Part shown: positions 42,225 through 50,376 of the stretch, piece by piece
How the letters are laid out: each line of letters begins with the position of its first letter
Position numbering within the stretch: position 1 is the stretch's first letter
NCBI RefSeq assembly: GCF_001570425.1
Contig: NZ_BCSX01000040.1
Location: forward strand, 1 to 64,000
Direction: 5' to 3'
Source of the DNA: Mycolicibacterium brisbanense
GTDB taxonomy: Bacteria; Actinomycetota; Actinomycetes; Mycobacteriales; Mycobacteriaceae
Length of the DNA: 64,000 nucleotides
Position numbers and translations under genes: made by a program
Notes under the pieces: generated by a model
Database searches by the model: none
Told to the model about the DNA's origin: nothing
What the model saw: only the letters and a program-made list of their open reading frames with translations

Positions 42225-43595
42225 ATGGCTGCGCTGTCGGCGGTGGTCTTCACGCTCAGCTGGTGGCTGGGGCTCTACCTGCTTGCCCGCGACCCGCGCA
42301 AACCGGTCCTGGTGTGCGCCGCGATCGGGCTGACCAGCTTCGCCGTCGTCGTCGCCCTCGATGCCGTGCGGCTCGTCAGCGGGTCGGACGTGCTCAGCCG
42401 CGTCGAGATCTATCTGGTCGCGCTGCCGGGCATCGCCTGGTTCGCGGTGATGATCGAGCTGTCCCGGCCGAGTGACACGTGGCGCGCCAGAGCCGGGGAG
42501 TTCGCCGCGATCTTCGCCGTCGCAGTGGCCGCTTTCGCCGGGGCCGCACTGGCCGGCAGTGTCGTCGGGCCGCTGCGCCCAGGGCACTGGGTGATGTTCG
42601 CCGTGATATCCCTGGCCTCGCTCGGCGCGATGATCAAGGCTGTCGTCGGCGGGGCCAAGCCCGGATCCGTGGTGGGCTTCATCATCGTCGCGACGCTGTT
42701 CTTCGCACTCGGCAACGCGATCATCGTCATCCCGCTCGGGCTGCTCCCCAGCTGGCTGGCATTGGCGTCCACCGGTTTTGACGTCGCACTGCTGGGTATC
42801 GCGGTGGCCATCTGGGACGCGTTCGACGAAGGACAGGCACTGCGCGCCGACATGCGGCGGTCGATTCTCGGGACATTGGTGATCGCGGTGCCGTTCGGTG
42901 CCCAGGCGCTCATCGGGGCGGCCGTGCTCGCCGGAAACGGCCGGGTGGCCATGACGGTGCTGTTGTTCACCAGCCTCGCCGTCGCCGTCGCGGTGGAGGT
43001 GCTCGCCGATCCGCTGGCCGGGTTGCTCGACCGGCTGGCGTTCTCGCGCTCGCCGGCCCTGCGCGCCGATCGCGAGGCGCTGCGCCGGACGGAGGCCGCG
43101 CTGCCGCTGCGCTCGGGCAGCCCGCTCGACGATGTCGACGACGACGCGTTCGCCCGGCTCACCCGCCGCGCGCTCGGGCATTACGGTGACCTCTCCAAGC
43201 TGATGGCCAGCCCGCTCACTGCGCTGCCCGCCATCGACGCCCGGTTGGCCGAACGGGGCGCGGCCGATCAACCGCTCGAGCGGGCAAACGAACTCAAGGC
43301 CCTGCTCGCCGATCGCATCGCGGCCCTCAAGCCCCGCGACGGCGGTGACTTCGGCACCACCGAGCAGTGGCGGCACTACAACTCGCTGTACTTTCCGTAC
43401 GTCGTCGGAGTGCGTGCCTACGCGCAGAACGCCACTGCGGCAGGCCTCGACCCGGTCGCCCGGCAGGCCTGGCAGTGGTTGGTCACCGAAGTACCTCAGC
43501 GGTCGTTGCACAACTGGCAGAATGCCGCGGCCAAGGTGATCGCCGCAGACCTGCGCGGGAGCTTGGTCCCCGCATCGGGCCAGGCGGCGCAATAG
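42225..43595 (+). CDS. Multi-pass membrane protein with a cytoplasmic C-terminal domain
   Basis: 456-aa protein with about eight hydrophobic helices in the first 270 residues, then a charged domain of about 180 residues (RADREALRRTEAALPLRSGS to the end) that contains no histidine kinase or other motif I recognise. CACACT 7 nt before the ATG fits a leaderless start. It lies 21 nt after uppS and may be co-expressed. Function unknown. Confidence 0.65.
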   Translation: MAALSAVVFTLSWWLGLYLLARDPRKPVLVCAAIGLTSFAVVVALDAVRLVSGSDVLSRVEIYLVALPGIAWFAVMIELSRPSDTWRARAGEFAAIFAVAVAAFAGAALAGSVVGPLRPGHWVMFAVISLASLGAMIKAVVGGAKPGSVVGFIIVATLFFALGNAIIVIPLGLLPSWLALASTGFDVALLGIAVAIWDAFDEGQALRADMRRSILGTLVIAVPFGAQALIGAAVLAGNGRVAMTVLLFTSLAVAVAVEVLADPLAGLLDRLAFSRSPALRADREALRRTEAALPLRSGSPLDDVDDDAFARLTRRALGHYGDLSKLMASPLTALPAIDARLAERGAADQPLERANELKALLADRIAALKPRDGGDFGTTEQWRHYNSLYFPYVVGVRAYAQNATAAGLDPVARQAWQWLVTEVPQRSLHNWQNAAAKVIAADLRGSLVPASGQAAQ

Positions 43596-43713
43596 GGCCT
43601 GACCTGCGGTTGGCAGTACTTGGCAGCGTCCGGCGTCGATCTGGCAGTGCGCCATGAGCAATGTCGGAGGTGTTCGAAAAGCTCGACACCGCCTCATTGC
43701 CGAGGAGCCAGCC

Positions 43714-44142
43714 ATGACCGCCTTCGCGACCCGACCACTTCACGAATCCGCCCGGACAGGCGGTACCGCGGACACCGCGCTGCTGCGGTTCGCCCTGCGC
43801 GCCGATGCCACGGTGTGCGCGGCGGTGGGCCTACTCGGCGCCATGGTGGCCGATCCACTGGCCCGGCTTGCCGGCCTCACCGCGACAGCCGGTTGGCTCG
43901 TCGGCGCCGCCCTCGTCAGCTACGGAGCACTGCTGTACGCGTTGGCCGCGCTACCCGACATCCGCCGCGTCGGCACCGCGGTGTTCGCAGGCAACGTCGC
44001 GTTCGGGGCGGTGGCGGTCACAGCGGTCCTGGCCGGATGGCTGCCGCTGACGGCGCTGGGCACGGATCTGCTGCTGGGGTTCGTCGCCATCACGCTGGGC
44101 CTGGCCTGGCTGCAATACCGCGGAGTGCGCCGTCTGGCGTGA
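43714..44142 (+). CDS. Small four-helix membrane protein, first of a tandem pair
   Basis: 142-aa protein with four predicted membrane helices (FALRADATVCAAVGLLGAMV ... LGLAWLQYRGVRRLA). It shares layout and the start/end motifs LLR-ALR-AD and QYRGVRR with the next gene (LLRLAMRVDA, QFIGVRR), so the two are paralogues. GAGGAG 8 nt upstream selects ATG 43714. Function unknown. Confidence 0.65.
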   Translation: MTAFATRPLHESARTGGTADTALLRFALRADATVCAAVGLLGAMVADPLARLAGLTATAGWLVGAALVSYGALLYALAALPDIRRVGTAVFAGNVAFGAVAVTAVLAGWLPLTALGTDLLLGFVAITLGLAWLQYRGVRRLA

Positions 44143-44238
44143 CCCGTTCCAGCCGGTGCGGGGGTCGCATCCGTAGAGGTTGCGGCTGTGGTCCTCGCAC
44201 CGTGCTCACCCTCAACACCCACCATCGAAGGAGAGAAC

Positions 44239-44643
44239 ATGACCGCCATCAGTACGCCCCGTACCGCGAGCGCATCCGATAGCCTGCTGCGGCTGGCCAT
44301 GCGGGTCGACGCGATCTTCGTCGGCATCACCGGCATCGTCCTGCTCGCCACCGCCGGGTGGTTCTCGGATCTCACCGGCCTGCCGAAGTCCATCGAATAC
44401 GGCGTCGGCATCTTCTCCGTCGGCTACGGCATCGTCGTCTTCGCGCTCGCGGCCATGGATCGGGTGCGCCCCGCGGGGATCGGCACCGCGGTGGCCAACG
44501 CGCTCTGCACGGTGATCGCGGTGGCCGCCGTGCTCACCATGACCCTCACCACGGCAGGCGGAGTGATCGTCATCGCCACCGGTATCTACACCGCGGTGAT
44601 GGCGGAATGGCAGTTCATCGGGGTCCGCCGCATCCCGGCGTGA
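44239..44643 (+). CDS. Small four-helix membrane protein, second of a tandem pair
   Basis: 134-aa paralogue of the preceding gene, with four membrane helices (ending AVMAEWQFIGVRRIPA). AAGGAG precedes the ATG. The pair may form a hetero-oligomer. A strong bidirectional hairpin follows, shared with convergent coaA. Confidence 0.65.
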   Translation: MTAISTPRTASASDSLLRLAMRVDAIFVGITGIVLLATAGWFSDLTGLPKSIEYGVGIFSVGYGIVVFALAAMDRVRPAGIGTAVANALCTVIAVAAVLTMTLTTAGGVIVIATGIYTAVMAEWQFIGVRRIPA

Positions 44644-44659
44644 CACACACTGCCCAGTG

Positions 44660-44704
44660 GCCCGTTGTCGCACGCGAAGCGCGAGAATGCGTGCGGCAAC
44701 GGGC
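44660..44704. terminator. Long bidirectional terminator hairpin before coaA
   Basis: 16-bp arms GCCCGTTGTCGCACGC and GCGTGCGGCAACGGGC, one G-T pair, with a 13-nt loop. It stands between the convergent membrane-protein gene and coaA and is followed by CTTTC. Confidence 0.75.
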
Positions 44705-44714
44705 CTTTCGGCGG

Positions 44715-45653
44715 TCAGAGTTTCCGCAGCCGCAGCCGGTTGATGGCGTGGTCGGCGTCCTTGCGCAACACCAGGGTCGCGCGCGGCCGGGTCGGCAGGA
44801 TGTTTTCGATCAGATTGGGCCGGTTGATGGAATGCCAGATGTCGCGCGCTGCGAAGACGGCCTGCTCGTCGGTCAGCGTCGAGTAGTGGTGGAAGTGCGA
44901 CGCCGGGTCGGCGAATGCCGTCGAGCGCATGGTCAGGAATCGTGAGATGTACCACTTCTCAATATCTTCGATGCGTGCGTCGACGTACACCGAGAAGTCG
45001 AAGAGGTCCGACACCATCAGCGCAGGCCCGGTCTGCAGGACGTTGAGCCCCTCCAGGATGAGGATGTCGGGATGGCGGACGACCAGCTTCTCGCCGGGCA
45101 CGATGTCGTAGAGCAGGTGCGAGTAGACCGGTGCACAGGCCTCGTCGGCCCCTGACTTCACCGCGGTGACGAACCGCATCAACGCCCGGCGGTCGTAGCT
45201 CTCCGGGAAACCTTTGCGGTGCATCAGGTTCCGGCGGTTGAGCTCCTTGTTCGGGTAGAGGAATCCGTCGGTGGTGACCAGGTCGACGCGCAGATGGTGT
45301 TCCCAGCGGGCCAGCAGTGCCTGCAGTACACGCGCGGTGGTGGACTTGCCGACCGCCACGCTGCCCGCCACCCCGATCACGAACGGCACGGGCCGGTCCG
45401 GGTTCTGCTGCGGCTCACCGAGGAACTCGGCGGTGGCGGCGAAAAGCCGCTGACGCGCCGCGACCTGCAGGTGGATCAGTCGGGCGAGCGGCAGGTAGAC
45501 CTCTTCCACCTCGAGGAGGTCGAGCTTCTCGCCCATGCCGCGCAGGCGCACCAGTTCATCCTCGGTGAGTTTCAGCGGCGTCGACATGCGCAGCGAACGC
45601 CATTGGATTCGGTCGAACTCCACATAGGGGCTCGGCTCGCTGGGCCGCGGCAT
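44715..45653 (-). CDS. coaA: Pantothenate kinase (type I)
   Basis: 312-aa bacterial PanK. The Walker A loop GSVAVGKST starts near residue 97; TTDGFLYPN and RKGFPESYD bind pantothenate, and YIDFSIYVD-like FDFSVYVDARIEDIEKWYI follows. It commits pantothenate to CoA biosynthesis. The start at MPRPSEPSPYVEFDR matches the family. Divergent from the DUF885 gene with 30 nt between starts. Confidence 0.95.
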   Translation of the reverse strand: MPRPSEPSPYVEFDRIQWRSLRMSTPLKLTEDELVRLRGMGEKLDLLEVEEVYLPLARLIHLQVAARQRLFAATAEFLGEPQQNPDRPVPFVIGVAGSVAVGKSTTARVLQALLARWEHHLRVDLVTTDGFLYPNKELNRRNLMHRKGFPESYDRRALMRFVTAVKSGADEACAPVYSHLLYDIVPGEKLVVRHPDILILEGLNVLQTGPALMVSDLFDFSVYVDARIEDIEKWYISRFLTMRSTAFADPASHFHHYSTLTDEQAVFAARDIWHSINRPNLIENILPTRPRATLVLRKDADHAINRLRLRKL

Positions 45654-45683
45654 TCGGTCAGTCTTACATTTACGGTTGAGGGC

Positions 45684-46931
45684 ATGGACTCCGGTATCGA
45701 CATAGGGGCGCCCTCAGATGCGTTCATCCGCGAATATCTGCTGCTCGGTTTGCGCTTCGACCGCGTGGAGGAGGGCTACGTCGACTCGTTCACCGGCGAC
45801 CCGGCGTTGCGTCGCGCCGTCGAGAACGAGCCCGCGCCCGACCCCGCGGACCTGGCCCGGCAGGCGGACCGGCTGCTCGGTGAAATACCGCAGGATCTGG
45901 GCGCCGACCGCGCCCAATATCTCGCCGCGCACCTGCGCGCGCTGAACTGTGCGGGGCGCAAGTTCGCCGGTGAACAGGTCGGCTTTGTCGACGAGGTGCA
46001 GGCCTACTTCGACGTCCGGATCACCAAGGGCGATCCCGAGCGGTACCGCGAGGCGCACGCCAAGCTCGATGAGGCGCTCGGTGGGACGGGCCCGCTGGCC
46101 GAGCGCATCCAGGCGCACCGTACCGGCGACGAGATCCCCCCGGAGCGTCTCGAGGAGTGCATCCATGCGTTCTCCTCGGCGCTGCGGGACCGGGTGCGTG
46201 CCGAATACCCGCTGCCCGACACCGAAACCATCACCTACGAGGTGGTCACCGACAAGCCGTGGTCGGGCTTCAACTACTACCACGGTGACTATCGCTCGAC
46301 GGTGGCCGTCAACGCCGACCTCAAGCAGCAGATGGCCAACCTGCCCCGGTTGGTCGCCCACGAGTCCTACCCCGGTCACCACACCGAGCACTGCCGCAAG
46401 GAGGCCGGGTTGGTGGAGCGGCAGGGCCAGCTGGAACAGACGATCTTCCTGGTCAACACCCCGCAGTGCCTCATGGCCGAGGGCCTGGCCGATCTGGCGC
46501 TGTACGCCGCGATCGGGGATGGGGCGAGCGCAGCGACGGGGAAGAAGCATGGTTGGGGCGCCTGGGCGTCGGAGATCTACGCCGACTTGGGCCTGCGCTT
46601 CGACGGCGAGCGGGCAGAAGCCGTGTCGGAGGCGATGGCCGGGCTGGCCGATGTGCGTCAGGACGCGGCGCTGATGCTGCACGACGAGCACCGCGACGTC
46701 GACGACGTCGTCGCATTCCTCAAGCGGTGGCTGCTGGTCAATGACGAGCGGGCCCGGCAGATGCTGCGATTCCTGTCGTCGCCGCTGTGGCGGGCGTACA
46801 CCAGCACCTACATCGAGGGCTACCGGCTGCTGCGGGCGTGGCTCGATGCCCGGCCCGATGGTGTGACACTGACTTCGCGGTTCGGCAGGCTGCTCGATGA
46901 GCCGCTGATCCCGTCGACGTTGCGGGCTTAG
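45684..46931 (+). CDS. DUF885-family putative metalloprotein
   Basis: 415-aa alpha-helical protein. The HESYPGHHTEHC segment (His226, Glu227, His232, His233) is the likely metal-binding HExxPGH motif of the DUF885 family, related to M32-type peptidases. About 415 aa is shorter than the 550-600-aa exported members, and no signal peptide is seen. ATG 45684 has TACGGT 7 nt upstream; the open frame extends further 5' but would overlap coaA. Function unknown. Confidence 0.75.
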   Translation: MDSGIDIGAPSDAFIREYLLLGLRFDRVEEGYVDSFTGDPALRRAVENEPAPDPADLARQADRLLGEIPQDLGADRAQYLAAHLRALNCAGRKFAGEQVGFVDEVQAYFDVRITKGDPERYREAHAKLDEALGGTGPLAERIQAHRTGDEIPPERLEECIHAFSSALRDRVRAEYPLPDTETITYEVVTDKPWSGFNYYHGDYRSTVAVNADLKQQMANLPRLVAHESYPGHHTEHCRKEAGLVERQGQLEQTIFLVNTPQCLMAEGLADLALYAAIGDGASAATGKKHGWGAWASEIYADLGLRFDGERAEAVSEAMAGLADVRQDAALMLHDEHRDVDDVVAFLKRWLLVNDERARQMLRFLSSPLWRAYTSTYIEGYRLLRAWLDARPDGVTLTSRFGRLLDEPLIPSTLRA

Positions 46932-46934
46932 GCT
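46929..46934 (+). promoter_or_regulatory. -10 hexamer TAGGCT formed by the DUF885 stop codon
   Basis: Stop TAG plus GCT makes TAGGCT, 6 nt before GTG 46941 of the next gene. Confidence 0.5.
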
Positions 46935-46940
46935 CGGTAG

Positions 46941-47447
46941 GTGTCAGAACTTCGGCAGGATATCCCTGCGCTGGCGATGCCTCTCAACGTGCTCTTGGTG
47001 CTGTGGATGATCGTGGGTCGGGGGCTGTTCGTGCCGATGGGCTGGATGGTGATTTTCGGCGTCCTCGCATCGCCGATACTGCTCTTCCTCCTGTGGCTGA
47101 CGACGCGGCTGATGCGTGAGCGTGGCCGCCGGGAGCTCACCTCCGGGCAGGCCTGGGCTCAGATGGTGTTGTGGGCAGCGATGTTGGTGTTCGGACTCAC
47201 CTGCGTCGACGCAGGCGACAGCCCCATCCCGTTTCCGTCGGTGCTGATGAAGATGTTCGGCGAGGGGCCGGGCATGAAGACCGTCAGCGACGTGCTGTCT
47301 GCCGTATCGGTTTTCGTCGGGATCGGCGCGTGGATCGTGTTGCACGGCAAGCTGACCAAGGACATCGCGACGGCGACACCGGCTCAACAGCCGTATCCGT
47401 ATCCCGGTTACCCGCCGGGCCAGCCCGGCCCGGGACCGTTGACCTGA
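46941..47447 (+). CDS. Small membrane protein, function unknown
   Basis: 168-aa protein with about four membrane helices and a Pro/Gly/Tyr-rich tail (QQPYPYPGYPPGQPGPGP). GTG 46941 follows the TAGGCT box by 6 nt, so a leaderless transcript is likely. No family recognised. Confidence 0.6.
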   Translation: MSELRQDIPALAMPLNVLLVLWMIVGRGLFVPMGWMVIFGVLASPILLFLLWLTTRLMRERGRRELTSGQAWAQMVLWAAMLVFGLTCVDAGDSPIPFPSVLMKMFGEGPGMKTVSDVLSAVSVFVGIGAWIVLHGKLTKDIATATPAQQPYPYPGYPPGQPGPGPLT

Positions 47448-47458
47448 CCCGCCACGAC

Positions 47459-47464
47459 TAGGCT
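47459..47464 (+). promoter_or_regulatory. -10 hexamer TAGGCT for leaderless glyA
   Basis: TAGGCT lies 7 nt before the glyA ATG at 47472, with no SD in between. Confidence 0.55.
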
Positions 47465-47471
47465 GAACGCC

Positions 47472-48935
47472 ATGGCAGCAGACTCGTCCTCCACCTTGCC
47501 GGCGGCTTCGGGCGCCGATTACGCCGACACCGCCAGCGCCGCCTATCAGGCCGCACTGCAGGTGATCGAGTCGGTTGAGCCCAGAGTGGCCGCAGCCACC
47601 CGCAAAGAGCTTGCCGATCAACGGGATTCGCTCAAGCTGATCGCGAGTGAGAACTACGCGTCGCCGGCCGTGCTGCTGACCATGGGTACCTGGTTCTCCG
47701 ACAAGTACGCCGAGGGCACGGTGGGGCACCGGTTCTACGCGGGCTGCCAGAACGTCGACACCGTCGAGGCGCTGGCCGCCGAGCATGCGCGCGAGTTGTT
47801 CGGCGCGCCCTACGCCTACGTGCAGCCACATTCCGGTATCGACGCGAATCTCGTTGCGTTCTGGGCGATCCTGGCCACCAAGGTAGAGGCCCCCGAGCTC
47901 GCCAACTTCGGCGCCAAGCACGTCAACGACCTGTCCGAAGCGGACTGGGAAACCCTGCGCAACAAGCTGGGCAATCAGCGGCTGCTCGGCATGTCGCTCG
48001 ACGCCGGTGGCCACCTGACCCACGGCTTCCGGCCCAACATCTCCGGCAAGATGTTCCACCAGCAGAGCTACGGCACAAACCCGGAGACGGGGTTCCTCGA
48101 CTACGACGCCGTGGCCGCAGCGGCCCGCGAGTTCAAGCCGCTGATCCTGGTCGCCGGATACTCGGCGTACCCGCGCCGCGTGAACTTCGCCAAGATGCGG
48201 GAAATCGCCGACGAGGTGGGCGCGACGCTGATGGTCGACATGGCGCACTTCGCAGGTCTGGTGGCGGGCAAGGTGTTCACCGGTGACGAGGATCCCGTGC
48301 CGCACGCGCACGTCACCACCACCACGACACACAAGTCCCTGCGCGGTCCGCGGGGCGGCATGGTGCTGGCCACCGAGGAGTTCGCACCCGCGGTCGACAA
48401 GGGGTGCCCGATGGTGCTCGGCGGCCCGCTGTCACACGTGATGGCCGCCAAGGCCGTCGCGCTGGCCGAGGCCCGCCAGCCCGCGTTCCGCGCTTACGCG
48501 CAGCAGGTGGCCGACAACGCCCAGGCGCTGGCCGACGGCTTCACCAAGCGCGATGCCGGGCTGGTCACGGGCGGTACCGACAACCACATCGTGCTGCTCG
48601 ACGTGCGCTCGTTCGGGCTCACCGGCCGTCAGGCCGAATCAGCGCTGCTGGACGCCGGCGTCGTCACTAACCGCAACTCGGTCCCCGCGGACCCGAACGG
48701 CGCCTGGTACACCAGCGGTGTGCGGCTGGGTACCCCGGCGCTGACCAGCCGCGGATTCGACGCCGATGATTTCGACCGGGTCGCCGAGTTGATCGTCGAG
48801 GTGCTGTCCAACACGCAGCCCGACGGCTCGTCCAAGGCCAAGTACAAGATGGCCGACGGCACCGCCGAGCGTGTGCACGCCGCATCGGCTGAGCTGCTCG
48901 ATGCCAACCCGCTGTACCCCGGACTGACGCTCTAG
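47472..48935 (+). CDS. glyA: Serine hydroxymethyltransferase, long variant
   Basis: 487-aa PLP enzyme making glycine and 5,10-methylene-THF from serine. Lys288 in TTTTTHKSLRGPRGG is the PLP lysine; LIASENYASP and GGHLTHG are conserved. Compared with the usual about 420-430 aa (M. tuberculosis GlyA1 426), it has a longer N-terminus (about 30 extra residues) and an about 30-residue insertion between WAIL and LLGMSLD. This long form is like that of Chlamydia, as I recall. It stands at the conserved glyA1 position. Leaderless start. Confidence 0.9.
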   Translation: MAADSSSTLPAASGADYADTASAAYQAALQVIESVEPRVAAATRKELADQRDSLKLIASENYASPAVLLTMGTWFSDKYAEGTVGHRFYAGCQNVDTVEALAAEHARELFGAPYAYVQPHSGIDANLVAFWAILATKVEAPELANFGAKHVNDLSEADWETLRNKLGNQRLLGMSLDAGGHLTHGFRPNISGKMFHQQSYGTNPETGFLDYDAVAAAAREFKPLILVAGYSAYPRRVNFAKMREIADEVGATLMVDMAHFAGLVAGKVFTGDEDPVPHAHVTTTTTHKSLRGPRGGMVLATEEFAPAVDKGCPMVLGGPLSHVMAAKAVALAEARQPAFRAYAQQVADNAQALADGFTKRDAGLVTGGTDNHIVLLDVRSFGLTGRQAESALLDAGVVTNRNSVPADPNGAWYTSGVRLGTPALTSRGFDADDFDRVAELIVEVLSNTQPDGSSKAKYKMADGTAERVHAASAELLDANPLYPGLTL

Positions 48936-48942
48936 GAGTCGG

Positions 48943-49203
48943 TCAGCGGTGACCGCCGCCCCCGCCGCTGTGGCCGTTGTACCCGGGCTGGGCGATCTCG
49001 TCCTCGGTGAGCTGATCGCTGGTGTCGGGGATCATGGTCGGCACGCAGGACAGGGAGTAGCTGTCCTGCACGTCACTGGACGTGCAATCGTCGGCGAGGG
49101 CGCGCGGTGGCGAGCCCGATACGGCGGCGGTGACGGGCACGAGGACGAGGCCTGCGGCTGCGGTGGCGACAAGCATCCGGCGTGCTTGCAGTTGGAGTGT
49201 CAT
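48943..49203 (-). CDS. Small secreted protein with two cysteines
   Basis: 86-aa protein. A signal peptide (RMLVATAAAGLVLVPVTAAV, cleavage near ALADD) precedes a short mature part with two cysteines (DDCTSSD, LSCVPT) and a Gly/His tail (GYNGHSGGGGGHR). A minus-strand TACGCT (49209-49214) 5 nt before the ATG hints at a leaderless start. Function unknown. Confidence 0.65.
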   Translation of the reverse strand: MTLQLQARRMLVATAAAGLVLVPVTAAVSGSPPRALADDCTSSDVQDSYSLSCVPTMIPDTSDQLTEDEIAQPGYNGHSGGGGGHR

Positions 49204-49335
49204 GGTTCAGCGTAGAGCGCATTTACGCAGCTAGATTGCATAATCAGGAGACTCACAGGAGCTGTCGGCGTGGTGTGCGACACGCCGTCCGGCCCCAATT
49301 TCAAGGAACCTGTGTACTAGGGTTACAGTTACTTC

Positions 49336-50163
49336 ATGGCACAGAAACCTGTCCCTAATGCGCTGACCCTCGAGCTGGAGCCGGTGGTGAGCGCCGAGCT
49401 GCGTCGTCACATCGATTCCGAGGATCTCTGGTATGCCCACGATTACGTGCCGTTCGACCAGGGCGAGAACTTCGCATTCCTAGGTGGACGGGACTGGGAT
49501 CCCTCCCAGGTGACCCTGCCCAAGAAGGTCACCGATGCCTTGGAGATCCTGCTGATCACCAAGGACAACCTCGCCGGGTACCACCGCGAGCTGGTCGAAC
49601 ACTTCATCCTGGAGGAGAAGTGGGGCCGGTTCCTCGGCCGCTGGACCGCCGAGGAGCATCTGCACGCAGTCGCGCTGCGCAACTACCTGGTGGTCACCCG
49701 TGAGATCGACCCGGCCGCCAACGAGGACGTCCGCGTCGAGCACGTGATGAAGGGCTACCGAGCCGACAGCTTCAGCCAGATCGAGACGTTGGTGTTCATG
49801 GCGTTCTTCGAGCGGGCCCACGCGGTGTACTGCCGCAACTTGCAGGCGCAGGTCACCGAGCCGGTGCTCGCATCGTTGTTGGGCCGGATCGCCGGTGACG
49901 AGGAGCGTCACGAGGAGTTCTTCGCGAACCTGGTTTCGTTCCTGCTCGAGGGGCACCGCGACGAAACCGTCGCCGCGATCGCCGCCCGCGCGGCCGAGCT
50001 CGACGTGATCGGCGCGGATATCGACGCCTACGGCGACAAGGTGGCGCTGGTGGCCGAGGCCGGCATCTTCGACAAGGCCGCACTGCGCAAGGTGATCGCC
50101 GATCGCATCGCCGCGTGGGGTCTGGCAGGCGAGGCCGAGCTCCAGCAGTTCATCAACACTTAA
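49336..50163 (+). CDS. desA2: Acyl-[acyl-carrier-protein] desaturase-like DesA2
   Basis: 275-aa ferritin-like protein of the soluble acyl-ACP desaturase family. Diiron motifs: Glu107-x-x-His110 (AEEHLH) and Glu189-x-x-His192 (DEERHEEF). DesA2 is essential for mycolic acid synthesis in mycobacteria; it is shorter than classical desaturases. TACAGT 6 nt before the ATG (49324-49329) predicts a leaderless mRNA. Followed by phoAT-phoH2, as in M. tuberculosis. Confidence 0.9.
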   Translation: MAQKPVPNALTLELEPVVSAELRRHIDSEDLWYAHDYVPFDQGENFAFLGGRDWDPSQVTLPKKVTDALEILLITKDNLAGYHRELVEHFILEEKWGRFLGRWTAEEHLHAVALRNYLVVTREIDPAANEDVRVEHVMKGYRADSFSQIETLVFMAFFERAHAVYCRNLQAQVTEPVLASLLGRIAGDEERHEEFFANLVSFLLEGHRDETVAAIAARAAELDVIGADIDAYGDKVALVAEAGIFDKAALRKVIADRIAAWGLAGEAELQQFINT

Positions 50164-50186
50164 CGTGCCGGCGGGTTAGCTACGGC

Positions 50187-50201
50187 GCGCCTGTCAGGCG
50201 C
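50187..50201. promoter_or_regulatory. Palindrome upstream of phoAT-phoH2
   Basis: GCGCCTGTCAGGCGC is a perfect dyad around a single T, centred about 39 bp before the phoAT ATG, which is also the likely transcription start. It could be an operator or a small terminator of desA2. The rest of 50164-50232 shows nothing else. Confidence 0.4.
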
Positions 50202-50218
50202 ATTCGGCGCGGCGGGGG

Positions 50219-50224
50219 TAGCGT
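50219..50224 (+). promoter_or_regulatory. -10 hexamer TAGCGT for phoAT-phoH2
   Basis: TAGCGT lies 8 nt before the phoAT ATG, and no SD is present, so the operon mRNA is probably leaderless. Confidence 0.5.
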
Positions 50225-50232
50225 CGATTCCG

Positions 50233-50376
50233 ATGGCTAGCGACATGCTCTGCTGTCCGGGCGGTACCGATCGTATCGATTGCGAGAGGACCGGCCCCGG
50301 TCCTGGTGCCGCAGCGTCCACCGAGAAGTTCGTGTGGGGCCGCGTAACGAGCTTCGCCTCTAGGAGCGCCACGTGA
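50233..50376 (+). CDS. phoAT: PhoAT, small antitoxin-like partner of PhoH2
   Basis: 47-codon frame (MASDMLCCPGGTDRIDCERT at the start, ending FASRSAT) directly upstream of phoH2; its TGA overlaps the phoH2 GTG as GTGA. In mycobacteria a short upstream gene overlapping phoH2, phoAT, is reported to act as the antitoxin of the PhoH2 PIN-helicase RNase. It has three cysteines near the N-terminus and no domain I recognise. Confidence 0.75.
   Translation: MASDMLCCPGGTDRIDCERTGPGPGAAASTEKFVWGRVTSFASRSAT

Noticed and set aside
43610..43647. Repeated TTGGCAG motifs as a sigma-54-type or CIRCE-like element
   Set aside because: Mycobacteria lack sigma-54, spacing does not fit either motif, and there is no partner half-site.
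33780..47480. Riboswitches (SAM, PLP, glycine) for cbs, metB or glyA
   Set aside because: The starts appear leaderless or the spacers are too short to hold one; no conserved aptamer was recognised.
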